A stretch of 64,000 bases of DNA from Roseovarius sp. 217 (GTDB lineage Bacteria; Pseudomonadota; Alphaproteobacteria; Rhodobacterales; Rhodobacteraceae): positions 2,640,852-2,704,851 of the forward strand of contig NZ_CH902584.1 of NCBI RefSeq assembly GCF_000152845.1, read 5' to 3'. A model generated the notes under the pieces. That model worked only from the letters and a program-made list of their open reading frames with translations. It made no database searches and was not told the origin of the DNA. The first letter of the stretch is position 1. Every line of letters starts with the position of its first letter. The translations under genes and the position numbers were made by a program. Shown here one piece after another: positions 25,680 through 34,424 of this stretch.

Positions 25680-26531
25680 TCACACCACCGCCTTGCGGCT
25701 CTGATCGAGGCCAAGAGTTTTCGCAAGAGCGTCTGCGGTCAGGTTGATGCCAATGATCAGGCTGGAGAGGGCCACAACTGGTGCGATTACGCCCCACGGG
25801 GCCAACGACATATAGACTCGCGCGTCCGAAACCATCAGCCCCCAGTCGGGGTGTGGAGGGGCGACCCCAAAGCCGAGAAATGACAGGGCGGAGAAGCCCA
25901 GGAGCATCCAGGACCACCGCATCGCACCTTCAACCAGCAGAGCATCGGCCACATTCGGCAAAAGTTCGCGGCGCACGATGTCTAAGCGTCGATGTCCACG
26001 CGCGCGGGCGGCAGAAATGAAATCGCGGGCCACCACCTCATGCGCGGCGGCGCGGGCGACGCGGATCACGGGTATCCCAAAGAAAAACGCCAATGTAGGC
26101 ATTAAGACCTCGCCGCCGCTGCCAAAGACGGTGATGAGCACCAAGAGGGGCAAGATGCCGGGCAGGGCGAGGAAGGCATCGACGAGGCGCATGGCGACCT
26201 CGTCCGTCCAGCCACCGCGCAGGCCGAGGTAGACGCCCAGAAGGCCGCCCCAGATCATGGCGATCGGGGTGGCGATGCCGGTGACCAAGAGAGCCTCGCG
26301 ACCGCCCAAGAGCATGCGGGTCAGAACATCTCGACCGAGATGATCTGTGCCCAGCCAATGCTCGGAGGAGGGGCCAGAAAGGGTCTGGAGCGCGTTCATC
26401 TCTTTGTAATCAAAGGGAACTATCCAAGGGCTGACGAGCGCTAATAGAAGGTGACAGACGACCAGCGTCAGCCCGATTGCCCCGGACGGGCGCGCAATCA
26501 TGTTGCGCACGATGGCGGCAGTTCGGGTCAT
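25680..26531 (-). CDS. ABC transporter permease, DppC/OppC family
   Basis: Inner-membrane permease of 283 residues. It has an N-terminal TM helix (GLTLVVCHLLLALVSPWIVPF), a periplasmic segment ending LGTDHLGRDVLTRML, typical of OppC/DppC proteins, then a BPD_transp_1 domain of about five helices with the cytoplasmic coupling EAA-like loop (AHEVVARDFISAARARG). Its ATG overlaps the dppB-like stop codon by 4 bases (ATGA) and its own stop is next to the ATPase start. Confidence 0.92.
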   Translation of the reverse strand: MTRTAAIVRNMIARPSGAIGLTLVVCHLLLALVSPWIVPFDYKEMNALQTLSGPSSEHWLGTDHLGRDVLTRMLLGGREALLVTGIATPIAMIWGGLLGVYLGLRGGWTDEVAMRLVDAFLALPGILPLLVLITVFGSGGEVLMPTLAFFFGIPVIRVARAAAHEVVARDFISAARARGHRRLDIVRRELLPNVADALLVEGAMRWSWMLLGFSALSFLGFGVAPPHPDWGLMVSDARVYMSLAPWGVIAPVVALSSLIIGINLTADALAKTLGLDQSRKAVV

Positions 26532-27487
26532 CCCTGCCTCATGCGGTGGCTGCGCAGGCGGGGGTTGAGGGCGAGGCTGAGGATGTCGGCGAGGAGGTTG
26601 ATGGCGACGTAGGTCGCGGCTACGATCATGGTGATTGCCTGCACGACAGGCAGGTCGCGGCCCGAAATGGCATCCACCAACAACCGGCCAAGCCCCGGAT
26701 AATTAAAGACAACTTCGACTACGACTACCCCACCCAAGAGCCAAGCAACGGTCAGGGCGATGATGTTGATGGCGGGCAGGAGGGCGTTGGGAAGGGCATG
26801 ACGAAAGACGATTTGCCAGTAGGGAACGCCTTTGAGGGTGGCCATTTGAACATAGTCGCTGGCCATGGCGTCGATCACCGACGAGCGCACCATGCGCATG
26901 ATATGAGCCACCATGAGCATCGTCAAAACCACCGCCGCGAGGATGAATTCAGGAAAGAATTCAAGGGGTTGCGCGTCAGCAGGGGTCAGGACAATAGCCG
27001 GAACCCATCCCAGCCAGATGGCGAAGATCAGGATCAAAAGGGTGGCGGCGACGAATTCGGGGATGGTCATGGCAAAGATCGCGCCGGTGGAAAAAAGCAG
27101 GTCTATCCACGTGTCACGGCGCAGCCCGGCGACCGTTCCAAGAAAAATAGACAAGGGAATTCCGACACTTAGCGCCCCTGCGGCCAAGAGAAAGGAGTTG
27201 CGAACGCGGTAGCCGACGAGGTCGGTGATGCTATCCTTACCATTGGCGGACAGACCGAAGTCACCCTGTAGGGCGGAGCCGGCCCAAGACAGGTAGCGGC
27301 TGAGGGCGGGACTGTTTAACCCCATGATTTCACGGCATTTTTCCAGAGCTTCGCCGTGGGCGTCGCGTTCGAGAATGGCGGTGCAGGCGTCGCCGGGCAA
27401 GGCCTCGACGCCGAGAAAGATGATCACCGAGACGAGCCAAACTGTGACAAGTCCAAGCGCCAACCGCTTGAAAATCATAGAAAACAT
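26528..27487 (-). CDS. ABC transporter permease, DppB/OppB family
   Basis: First gene of the peptide-type transporter operon, 319 residues. N-terminal helix (ALGLVTVWLVSVIIFLGVEALPGD) carries the DppB-type LPGD motif; several more helices and an EAA-like loop (SSVIDAMASDYVQMATLKG) follow. Start chosen at 27487 (MFSMIFKRL); alternatives are ATG 27478 and GTG 27514, and none has an ideal ribosome site. No substrate-binding protein gene lies upstream or downstream, although such operons usually carry one. Confidence 0.9.
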   Translation of the reverse strand: MFSMIFKRLALGLVTVWLVSVIIFLGVEALPGDACTAILERDAHGEALEKCREIMGLNSPALSRYLSWAGSALQGDFGLSANGKDSITDLVGYRVRNSFLLAAGALSVGIPLSIFLGTVAGLRRDTWIDLLFSTGAIFAMTIPEFVAATLLILIFAIWLGWVPAIVLTPADAQPLEFFPEFILAAVVLTMLMVAHIMRMVRSSVIDAMASDYVQMATLKGVPYWQIVFRHALPNALLPAINIIALTVAWLLGGVVVVEVVFNYPGLGRLLVDAISGRDLPVVQAITMIVAATYVAINLLADILSLALNPRLRSHRMRQG

Positions 27488-27588
27488 CTGTCCTGTTCCC
27501 CTGAAACAGGTCACGGTCCCCTGCCTGTGCCTGAGCGCAGCCTAGACCAGCGCCTGTGCCTGCGTCGAGTGTTTCTTGGGCTTGGGCG

Positions 27589-27632
27589 GTGTACATCCTG
27601 TGCCTTTTGTAAACGGGTTATGTACACAGGAT
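27589..27632. promoter_or_regulatory. Overlapping inverted repeats upstream of the peptide-transporter operon
   Basis: GTGTACAT (27589-27596) pairs with ATGTACAC (27620-27627), and ATCCTGTG (27595-27602) pairs with CACAGGAT (27625-27632). The two pairings are mutually exclusive. The site lies about 100 bases before the permease gene in a 289-base gap that otherwise shows nothing. It could be an operator or a leader switch. Confidence 0.4.
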
Positions 27633-27776
27633 CGGATGGGCTGGAATTTCCGTGGTTTTGCGGGTGCAGAGCATGGATCGAGGCGTTTGGACCGGCCTGT
27701 CACATTTTCGCGCATGGGCTGTGAAGGGGAATTGAACGGGCGGAGATCGCGGGATTCCCATCGTTGGGATACCGAG

Positions 27777-28466
27777 TTAGACGCCGAGGTATTGATCGGT
27801 GATCTCTGGGGTCAGGTCGGTAAAACCGCCCTGCCAGACGGTGCGCCCCTTTTCAAGGATCACGGCGCTGTCGGCGACGCGCCCGAGTTCGCGGATGGAT
27901 TTGTCGATCACCAAAAGCGCCATGCCGGTTTCGGATTTGAGGCGGGCAAGCGCGGCCCAGATTTCCTGACGCACGACGGGGGCCAACCCCTCGGTCGCCT
28001 CGTCGAGGATGAGGAGACGGGGGTTGGTCATGAGTGCCCGGCCAATCGCCAGCATCTGCTGTTCGCCGCCTGAGAGGGAGGCGGCGATTTGATCCTGACG
28101 CTCGGCGAGACGCGGAAAGAGCCGGGTGACGGCGGTCATGTCCCAAGGGCCGGGGCGGGCGGCGGCGATCAGGTTTTCGCGCACGGTGAGGCTGGCAAAG
28201 CAGCGCCGCCCCTCGGGGACAAGACCGATGCCTGCGCGGGCGGCGCGGTGGGCGGGCATACCGCTGAGGTCACGCCCGGCAAAGGTGGCGGCACCTCCGC
28301 TCTGGCGCAGGAGGCGGCAGATCACCTTGACGGTGGTGGATTTGCCCATGCCGTTGCGGCCCATCAGGGCGACAACCTCGCCCTCGCTGACAGAGAGATT
28401 GACATCAAAGAGCGCCTGACTCGCGCCGTAAGAGGCGGTGATCTGGGTGAGGGACAGAAGCGTCAT
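27777..28466 (-). CDS. Branched-chain-type ABC importer ATPase, LivF family
   Basis: One of two ATPases of a hydrophobic amino acid (HAAT) importer. 229 residues with Walker A GRNGMGKST, signature LSGGEQQM, Walker B LILDEATEGL and the LivF-type GLVPEGRRCFASLTVREN segment. Its start overlaps the LivG stop by 4 bases (ATGA), so the two are co-translated. It is the last gene of the operon. HAAT systems also import urea, amides or aromatic acids, so branched-chain amino acid specificity is not certain. Confidence 0.93.
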   Translation of the reverse strand: MTLLSLTQITASYGASQALFDVNLSVSEGEVVALMGRNGMGKSTTVKVICRLLRQSGGAATFAGRDLSGMPAHRAARAGIGLVPEGRRCFASLTVRENLIAAARPGPWDMTAVTRLFPRLAERQDQIAASLSGGEQQMLAIGRALMTNPRLLILDEATEGLAPVVRQEIWAALARLKSETGMALLVIDKSIRELGRVADSAVILEKGRTVWQGGFTDLTPEITDQYLGV

Positions 28467-29227
28467 GGCGCGGCCTCGTCCATGTCGTCACCGAGATAGG
28501 CGCTGCGCACCTCGGGGTCGCGGCGGATCTCATCCACGGTGCCGGTGGCGATGATCTCGCCGTAAACCAACACGCTGATCCGGTCGGCGAGGGCAAAGAC
28601 CGCATCCATGTCATGCTCGACCAGCAGGATCGGGGCCTCGGCGCGCAATTTGTCCAGAAGCGTGGTCAGCGCGCGGGTGCCATCGGCCCCAAGCCCGGCC
28701 ATCGGTTCATCCATGAGGAAAGCGCGGGGGCGCAGGGTGAGGGCGATGGCGACCTCGAGTTGGCGACGTTGGCCGTGCGACAGCTCGGCACAGCGGGTGT
28801 TGCGGGCATCAAGCAGGCCAACGGTATCAAGGGCCGCTTCGGCGCGGGCGCGCAGGTCGGTATCGCGCAGCACCGGGCGCAGAAAGCGGACCACATCGCC
28901 GCGTTGGCCGAGCGCGCCAAGCACGGCGTTCTGCAGCACGGTATAGTCCATCGGCAGGGCGGAAATCTGGAATGTGCGGGCCATGCCAAGCCGCGCGCGC
29001 GCCGCCGTATCAAGGGCGGTCACGTCCTGTCCGGCAAAGAGGATGCGGCCTGCATCGGGGCGCAGCGCGCCTGCGATTTGTGCAATCAGGGTGGACTTGC
29101 CCGCGCCATTGGGGCCGATCAGCGCGTGAATCTCGCCCGGCCTCAGATCGAGGCTGATGTCGCGGCTGGCGGTGAGCGCGCCAAAGCTCTTGGACAGGCC
29201 TGATATGGCGAGAATGGGGTCAGTCAT
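28463..29227 (-). CDS. Branched-chain-type ABC importer ATPase, LivG family
   Basis: A 254-residue ATPase with Walker A GPNGAGKST, the LivG-type GMARTFQI segment, signature LSHGQRRQ in place of LSGGQ, Walker B FLMDEPMAGL and the EHDMDAVF switch histidine. LSHGxxR-type signatures are common in LivG relatives. ATG 29227 lies inside the 3' end of the livM-type gene (8-base overlap), so translation is coupled. It pairs with the LivF-type ATPase. Confidence 0.93.
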   Translation of the reverse strand: MTDPILAISGLSKSFGALTASRDISLDLRPGEIHALIGPNGAGKSTLIAQIAGALRPDAGRILFAGQDVTALDTAARARLGMARTFQISALPMDYTVLQNAVLGALGQRGDVVRFLRPVLRDTDLRARAEAALDTVGLLDARNTRCAELSHGQRRQLEVAIALTLRPRAFLMDEPMAGLGADGTRALTTLLDKLRAEAPILLVEHDMDAVFALADRISVLVYGEIIATGTVDEIRRDPEVRSAYLGDDMDEAAP

Positions 29228-30203
29228 GCGGCTGCCCCCGTCCGGCAAGTAGTCCAAAGAGACCGCCGCGTGCGAAAAGCACGGTGCCAAGGAGGATGGC
29301 CCCGAGGTAGATATGCCAATACTCGCTGAGCCCGCCCAAGCTATGTTCGAGCAGGATGAAAAGCGCGGCCCCCGCAACCGGGCCAAAGACGCGGCCCACC
29401 CCGCCCAGGATCACGAAGACCATGATCTCGCCCGAGGTTTGCCAGGAGAACATCACCGGGCTGACAAAGCGGTTGAGATCCGCAAAGAGCGCGCCCGCAA
29501 GCCCGGTGATCGCCCCCGAGAGGGTGAAGGCGATGAGATAGAGGCGATAGGGGCGTTGACCTATGGCGGCGACGCGCGCCTCGTTCTGCCGCGCCGCGCC
29601 CAGCATGAGGCCAAAGTTTGAGCGGGAAAGACGCGCGGTGAACAACAGGATCAGCGCCAGAAGGCCGTAGCAGAGCGCAAAGAACTGGATCGGGTCCATG
29701 GTGTTGAGACCCGGAAAGCCGTTGCGGACATAGATCGAGAGGCCATCTTCGCCGCCGTAAGTGGGCCAGGAAATCGCGAAATAGTAGAACATCTGTGAAA
29801 ACGCGAGGGTGATCATGATGAAATAGACCCCCGTGGTGCGCAAGGACAGCGCGCCCACGGCAAGGGCGGCGAGGGCCGAGGTGAGCGTGGCGATGATCCA
29901 GATCACCGGCATGGATTTGGTGCCCTGGAGGGTGAGGGGCCAATCGGTGAGGGTCGTATAGGTCTGGGCGTGATAGGCCAGAATGCCCATGGCATAGCCG
30001 CCAAGCCCAAAGAAGAGCGCATGGCCAAAACTCACCAGCCCGCCAAAGCCGAGCGCGATGTTGAGGCCGACACCGGCGATGGCGAGGATCACGGCGCGGG
30101 TGGTGAGGGTGATCAGAAAGGGCTCGTCTGTGGCCCATGCGTAGAGGGGAAAGAGCAAGAGGATCGCCATCAGGGTGGCGTTGAGCAGGCGTTCGCGGGT
30201 CAT
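29220..30203 (-). CDS. Branched-chain-type ABC importer permease, LivM family
   Basis: A 327-residue inner-membrane permease with about eight to ten hydrophobic helices and the LivM signature region GLNIALGFGGLVSFGHALFFGLGGYA. The C-terminal part includes GGVGRVFGPVAGAALFILLEH, the usual coupling and final-helix region. It overlaps the LivH-type stop by 4 bases. It forms a heterodimer with LivH in the membrane. Confidence 0.93.
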   Translation of the reverse strand: MTRERLLNATLMAILLLFPLYAWATDEPFLITLTTRAVILAIAGVGLNIALGFGGLVSFGHALFFGLGGYAMGILAYHAQTYTTLTDWPLTLQGTKSMPVIWIIATLTSALAALAVGALSLRTTGVYFIMITLAFSQMFYYFAISWPTYGGEDGLSIYVRNGFPGLNTMDPIQFFALCYGLLALILLFTARLSRSNFGLMLGAARQNEARVAAIGQRPYRLYLIAFTLSGAITGLAGALFADLNRFVSPVMFSWQTSGEIMVFVILGGVGRVFGPVAGAALFILLEHSLGGLSEYWHIYLGAILLGTVLFARGGLFGLLAGRGQPHD

Positions 30204-31120
30204 GCGGTGGCTCCGAAGAGGCCACGGGGGCGAAAGATCAGCACGCCCGCCATAAGGATATAGATCGCCATCGAGGCGAGAGATGCGCCGACGGAATTGG
30301 CCGCTGCTGGCTCCATGAAGGTGGCGAAGAAGGTTGGAAGGAGGGCGCGGCCCAATGTGTCGGTCAGCCCCACGAGGAGCGCGCCGACAAAGGCCCCTTT
30401 GATCGAGCCGATGCCGCCGATCACGATGACGACAAAGGCGAGGATCAGCACCGGCTCGCCCATGCCCACCTGCACCGATTGAATGGCGCCGATCAGTGCG
30501 CCGGCAAGGCCCGCGAGCGCCGCGCCAAGGGCGAAGACCAGCGTGTAGAGCGCCGAGATGTTGACGCCGAGGGCCGCGATCATCTCGCGGTCATTCTCGC
30601 CTGCGCGAATGCGGATGCCGAGGCGGGTTTTCGAGATCATGGCAAAGAGCGCGGCGGCGATCACCAGCCCTGCGCCGATCATCGCAAGGCGGTAGCGCGA
30701 ATAGTCGATGCCAAACGGCAGGCGCAGCGTGCCCGAGAGCCAGTCGGGCGTGTCGAGATAGAGCGGGAAAGAGCCAAAGGCCCAGCGGGTGCCCTCGGAC
30801 AGGATCAGGATGAGGGCGAATGTGGCCAAGACCTGATCGAGGTGGTCGCGGTCATAGAGGCGGCGGATGACGAGAAGCTCGATCAGCACGCCGGCCACGG
30901 CGGCGGCGGCGAGGCTGGCGGCGAGGGCCAAGAGGAACGAGCCGGTCAGCCCCGCCACCCAAGCCGCCGCAAAGGCGCCGATCATGTAGAGCGAGCCATG
31001 CGCGAGATTGATCAGCCCCATCACGCCGAAAATGAGCGTGAGCCCGGCCGCCATGAGAAACAGCATCACCCCGAATTGCAGCCCGTTGAGGGCCTGTTCG
31101 ATGAGCAGGACGGCGGACAT
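30200..31120 (-). CDS. Branched-chain-type ABC importer permease, LivH family
   Basis: A 306-residue permease with the LivH pattern: NGLQFGVMLFLMAAGLTLIFGVMGLINLAHGSLYM at the N-terminus, then seven or so further helices and GGIGSIKGAFVGALLVGL near the C-terminus. It starts 8 bases after the thioesterase stop, so the thioesterase is the first gene of the operon. No periplasmic binding protein (LivJ/K) gene is adjacent. Confidence 0.93.
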   Translation of the reverse strand: MSAVLLIEQALNGLQFGVMLFLMAAGLTLIFGVMGLINLAHGSLYMIGAFAAAWVAGLTGSFLLALAASLAAAAVAGVLIELLVIRRLYDRDHLDQVLATFALILILSEGTRWAFGSFPLYLDTPDWLSGTLRLPFGIDYSRYRLAMIGAGLVIAAALFAMISKTRLGIRIRAGENDREMIAALGVNISALYTLVFALGAALAGLAGALIGAIQSVQVGMGEPVLILAFVVIVIGGIGSIKGAFVGALLVGLTDTLGRALLPTFFATFMEPAAANSVGASLASMAIYILMAGVLIFRPRGLFGATA

Positions 31121-31128
31121 CGCGGCGG

Positions 31129-31611
31129 TCAGCCCCTGGCCTTGAGGCCGATGCGGCGGCCGATGCCATCGGGGCGGGGCAGGGCGGCATGCGCCTCGGC
31201 CATGGCGGCGACGCGGGCGGCGACATCCTCGGGCATGGGCACAACGCGCGGGCCGTTTAGATCGACATGCAGGGTCAGCCCCTCGCCGGTGGCGGCGATC
31301 CAGCCGTCGCTGTGAAAGAGTTGCTGAAAGAAGTGAAAGCGTTTGCCATCGTGGTCGAGCAGATAAAAGCTGCTGCGCAACTGGTCGCCGAATTTCACCT
31401 CGCGCAGATAGCGGATGTGGAATTCGGCGCTAAAGGTGGTGAGGTTGCGGGTGGCGCGATACTCTGGCCCAAAGCCCATCTCCTCGAAGGCCTCATCGGC
31501 GCAGCGGTCAAAGAGCACGGTGTAATAGCCCATGTTCATATGGCCGTTATAGTCGATCCAGCCCTCTTCGACCGGGTGGAAAGCGGAGAGGAAGGGCTGG
31601 GCGTCGGGCAT
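31129..31611 (-). CDS. Hotdog-fold acyl-CoA thioesterase
   Basis: A 160-residue member of the 4-hydroxybenzoyl-CoA thioesterase superfamily. The active-site motif VEEGWIDYNGHMN appears at residues 14-26, followed by the long-helix segment YYTVLFDRCADEAFEEM and the EFHIRYLREVKFGD strand. It resembles betainyl-CoA thioesterases of carnitine breakdown, but that is only a resemblance. GGAGG precedes the start. As first gene of the Liv-type operon it may act on a CoA ester derived from the imported compound, which would point to a quaternary amine or an aromatic acid rather than leucine. Confidence 0.85.
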   Translation of the reverse strand: MPDAQPFLSAFHPVEEGWIDYNGHMNMGYYTVLFDRCADEAFEEMGFGPEYRATRNLTTFSAEFHIRYLREVKFGDQLRSSFYLLDHDGKRFHFFQQLFHSDGWIAATGEGLTLHVDLNGPRVVPMPEDVAARVAAMAEAHAALPRPDGIGRRIGLKARG

Positions 31612-31760
31612 CGGACCTCCGGGCGTTGGGGTTTGCGGGTCTTTTAGGGGATTTGCGGCGGGAATGGCAATGGGATCGGGCCTCTGGCGGTTTCGTGATT
31701 TGGATTTCAGGGCGGTGTGCTTAGCTATACAGGAGGATGGGTCAGCAAGGGATGAGCGCG

Positions 31761-32246
31761 ATGATCACACGGCGTAGGGTTTTGGCAGGGGGTGTTCTGG
31801 TCGGGGCCGGGGCGGCGGGCTATCTGGTCTGGGGGCAGGCCGGGTTCGAGGAACTGGCGGCGGTGCCGGTGTTCGCCCAAGAGGGCGTGGCGCTGGGCGG
31901 CACTGATCCGGTGGGGTATTTCAGCGAGGGGCGCCCGGTGGCGGGGCTGGCCGCGCATAGTTTTGAGTGGAACGGGGCCACTTGGCATTTCGCCAGCGCC
32001 GAGAACCGCGACGCTTTTGCCGCCGAGCCGGACCGCTACGCGCCGCAATACGGCGGGTTCTGCGCCTGGGCGGTGGCGGAGAAGGGCAAGCTCTATTCCA
32101 CCCAACCCGACAATTGGGCGATTGTGGAGGGCAAGCTCTATCTCAATTTCAACGATGATATTGAGGCGAAATGGCAAGCGGACGTGCCGGGGTTTATTGC
32201 GCGGGGGGATGCAAGGTGGCCGGAGGTGTTGAAGGGGGAGGGGTGA
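31761..32246 (+). CDS. Tat-exported YHS-domain protein
   Basis: A 161-residue protein starting MITRRRVLAGG, a twin-arginine-type signal, with a hydrophobic stretch to about residue 30. The mature part carries a YHS-like domain (ALGGTDPVGYFSEGRPV ... WHFASAENRDAFAAEPDRYAPQYGGFCAWAV). Such domains occur in metal-handling proteins. ATG 31761 is chosen because AAGGG lies 9 bases upstream and the signal then begins normally; in-frame ATGs at 31737 and 31752 are alternatives, and an AGGAGG directly abuts the first. Function unknown. Confidence 0.8.
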   Translation: MITRRRVLAGGVLVGAGAAGYLVWGQAGFEELAAVPVFAQEGVALGGTDPVGYFSEGRPVAGLAAHSFEWNGATWHFASAENRDAFAAEPDRYAPQYGGFCAWAVAEKGKLYSTQPDNWAIVEGKLYLNFNDDIEAKWQADVPGFIARGDARWPEVLKGEG

Positions 32247-32397
32247 GGGGGGCTTACAGGAGCCTCGCGTCTAATCCGTGTTATAACGTATTCCAGCCCG
32301 GAGCGGACATGGAGCCGATCTGCTGAGATGGCCAAAGCGGACGTCGATGTTGGTGCAGCCGAGTGACTGAGGTGCGTGACTTAGCTGCTTTCCAATT

Positions 32398-33027
32398 CTA
32401 TTCGTTTTCTATAGCCGCGAGTGTCGGAAGCGCTGCATACAGCATCCTAGTTTCTTTCTCAGACCGGCCCGAAAAATCTCGATAACGCCCCCGAGAGCTT
32501 GTCACAATGTATCCGGCCAAGTCCACTAGATTGGTCACCGCCTCTGTTAGCTCCAAGAGATCGTTAAGTGTTGCTCTCTCCGGCTCAGCGTCTGGCTCGA
32601 TGTTATGGGCCAAAGTGTAGTCTCTCAACGACCTCAACTTTGAACTTGTGCTGTTCCCACTTAATTCTCGATTAGCTGCAATGAAATGTTCTCTAGCCAA
32701 GAAATAGCGATCAATAGGATACTCGATCCCGATTTCGATCATTCTTGCAGCATGATGCCGCTCAATATCTTGCTCAGTCGGTACGTTCCTAGCCAGCCTG
32801 CGGACTGTTATCGTATCACGGCCCGTATCAAGCATCCGAGTATTGAACAGAATTAGTGCATTCGCTATTTCGGTGTTTCCGAGTAACAAAGCGCGGCCTG
32901 ACATCGAGCCATCCACGACCCGCATCCAATCATCGTTTTCGATAAGTGCTTTCAGATGCCCTAGGTGCCGAGAATAGTAGCTGCACTGTTTATGGAGCTT
33001 CTCATAGAGGTCAGCAAACTCATCCAT
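32398..33027 (-). CDS. HEPN/AbiU2-like protein of unknown function in a lower-GC patch
   Basis: A 209-residue, mostly helical protein. It resembles AbiU2-type HEPN proteins in length and pattern: an N-terminal segment with LHKQCSYYSRHLGHLKAL, a central IxVRRLARN segment and LRSLRDYTLAHN, where R-x5-H could be the HEPN RNase motif. This is an inference from motif shape. ATG 33027 is chosen because GGAGAAAGG lies 8 bases upstream; a GTG at 33057 is possible. Codon use and base composition are visibly more A/T-rich than in all neighbours, suggesting horizontal transfer, and an IS30 element sits directly upstream. Defence is one hypothesis. Confidence 0.6.
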   Translation of the reverse strand: MDEFADLYEKLHKQCSYYSRHLGHLKALIENDDWMRVVDGSMSGRALLLGNTEIANALILFNTRMLDTGRDTITVRRLARNVPTEQDIERHHAARMIEIGIEYPIDRYFLAREHFIAANRELSGNSTSSKLRSLRDYTLAHNIEPDAEPERATLNDLLELTEAVTNLVDLAGYIVTSSRGRYRDFSGRSEKETRMLYAALPTLAAIENE

Positions 33028-33271
33028 CACATCGGCCTTTCTCCGTCCATCCAACACCAGAAATCTCAGCTATTCAAAACGACAAAGCCTCAAGCTGCAA
33101 CGTTGAGGGTGAAAGTAAGGGCTCTTACCTCAGCTTTCGCTGCAGGCTACACGACAGGCCGCTGTCGGGAAACGGGCCAAGCTTTGCAAACTCCGCTTCC
33201 TGCGCACTGGTGAACTTGGTGCGTAGTGCAGCATCGTTGTCGTGGTATTATGCGCTGTGGCAGGTTTGCAC

Positions 33272-34383
33272 GGTGAATTCACAAATGAAGTGCAATTTCT
33301 TTAACAAGGTATTGAATTGCATGGAGTTAATTTATGGGACGCTGCTACCCTCACCTGAACCTCGACGAACGGCGTAATCTGGCCAAATGGCTTGAAGCGA
33401 AGATATCAATCAAAGAGATCGCTGATCGGTTGTGCAGAGATGCATCGACAATCTACCGCGAGATCAAGCGCAACTCGTGCCGTTTCGACGATCAACCTGA
33501 GTTGAACGGCTATCATGCGTTGGCCGCGCAGGATCGGAGCGAAGATCGCCGTGCGGTGCATCGCAAGCTGATCTTATATCCCGAGATCATGGCTGCCGTG
33601 CGGTGTGGTTTTGACGCCGGATGGTCCCCTGAACAAATTGCAGGACGTATGCGCCTGGAACGCCATCCGATGCGTGTGAGCCACGAGACGATCTATCGAT
33701 ATGCCTATTCAAAAGCCGGCCGTGCTGAGAAGTTCTACCGCCACTTACCCATGCATCGCCATCGCCGCAGGCCACGTGGAACTCGGAGGCATCATGGGCG
33801 TCATATCCTTGATGAATTGGCCATCGCGCACCGCCCTGAAGCGATAGCCGAACGTGACCAGTTCGGTCACTGGGAGTGCGACCTGGTGATGTTCCGCAAG
33901 GAGTTTGGCAAAGCCAATGTGACGTCTCTGGTCGAGCGTGTCAGCCGGTTTGCTCTCGTTTTGAAGAACCCGGATCGCCAGTCAAAACCGGTGATGGAGA
34001 GCCTGATCGCCAACCTGTCTCCCCTGCCAGCTGAAGCGCGTCGCAGCATCACCTTTGATCGCGGCACTGAGTTCAGCGCATGGCAGCATCTAAAGGATGG
34101 TCTGGGCGTCGAACCATGGTTCTGCGATCCTCAGTCGCCGTGGCAAAAAGGAACGGTCGAGAACACCAACAATCGCCTGCGCCGCTACCTGTCCCGCAAG
34201 GCTGATCCCACGGCGTTCACAGATCGATATTTGAGGTCAATCTGTGACCGCCTCAACGCGACCCCACGCAAGTGTCTGGGGTATCAAACACCGGCTGAGG
34301 TATTCCGGGCAAAACTGATGGAAGGAGGGCCATGATCCAGATAAAATGACCCCACAGAAATTGCGCTTCAGCGTGAGTTCACA
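33272..34383 (+). mobile_element. IS30-family insertion sequence
   Basis: About 1112 bp bounded by imperfect inverted repeats of 26-27 bases. The left end begins GGTGAATTCAC and ends GTGCAATTT (33272-33298); the right end is AAATTGCGC ... GTGAGTTCACA (34358-34383). They match at about 21 positions with one indel. Both sides are flanked by CAC (33269-33271 and 34384-34386), a candidate 3-bp target duplication. One transposase gene fills the interior. Confidence 0.85.
33334..34335 (+). CDS. IS30-family transposase
   Basis: A 333-residue transposase that appears intact. The N-terminus has the IS30 helix-turn-helix regions (HLNLDERRNLAKWLEAKISIKEIA and STIYREIKRN). The catalytic DDE triad is seen as D183 (WECDLV), D242 (FDRGTEF) and E276 (GTVENTNNRLRRYL), with 33 residues between the second D and the E, as expected for DD(33)E IS30 enzymes. 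GGAG lies about 7 bases before the ATG. No frameshift or internal stop is present, so the element may be active. Confidence 0.95.
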   Translation: MGRCYPHLNLDERRNLAKWLEAKISIKEIADRLCRDASTIYREIKRNSCRFDDQPELNGYHALAAQDRSEDRRAVHRKLILYPEIMAAVRCGFDAGWSPEQIAGRMRLERHPMRVSHETIYRYAYSKAGRAEKFYRHLPMHRHRRRPRGTRRHHGRHILDELAIAHRPEAIAERDQFGHWECDLVMFRKEFGKANVTSLVERVSRFALVLKNPDRQSKPVMESLIANLSPLPAEARRSITFDRGTEFSAWQHLKDGLGVEPWFCDPQSPWQKGTVENTNNRLRRYLSRKADPTAFTDRYLRSICDRLNATPRKCLGYQTPAEVFRAKLMEGGP

Positions 34384-34424
34384 CACTCTGCGCTGTCGTT
34401 GACGATGCAGGAAACACGGTGCTG

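Noticed and set aside
33028-33271. Possible gene fragment between the HEPN-like gene and the IS30 left end
   Set aside because: Short open frames exist on both strands, but none has a start, ribosome site or recognisable family, so only flanking sequence can be claimed.
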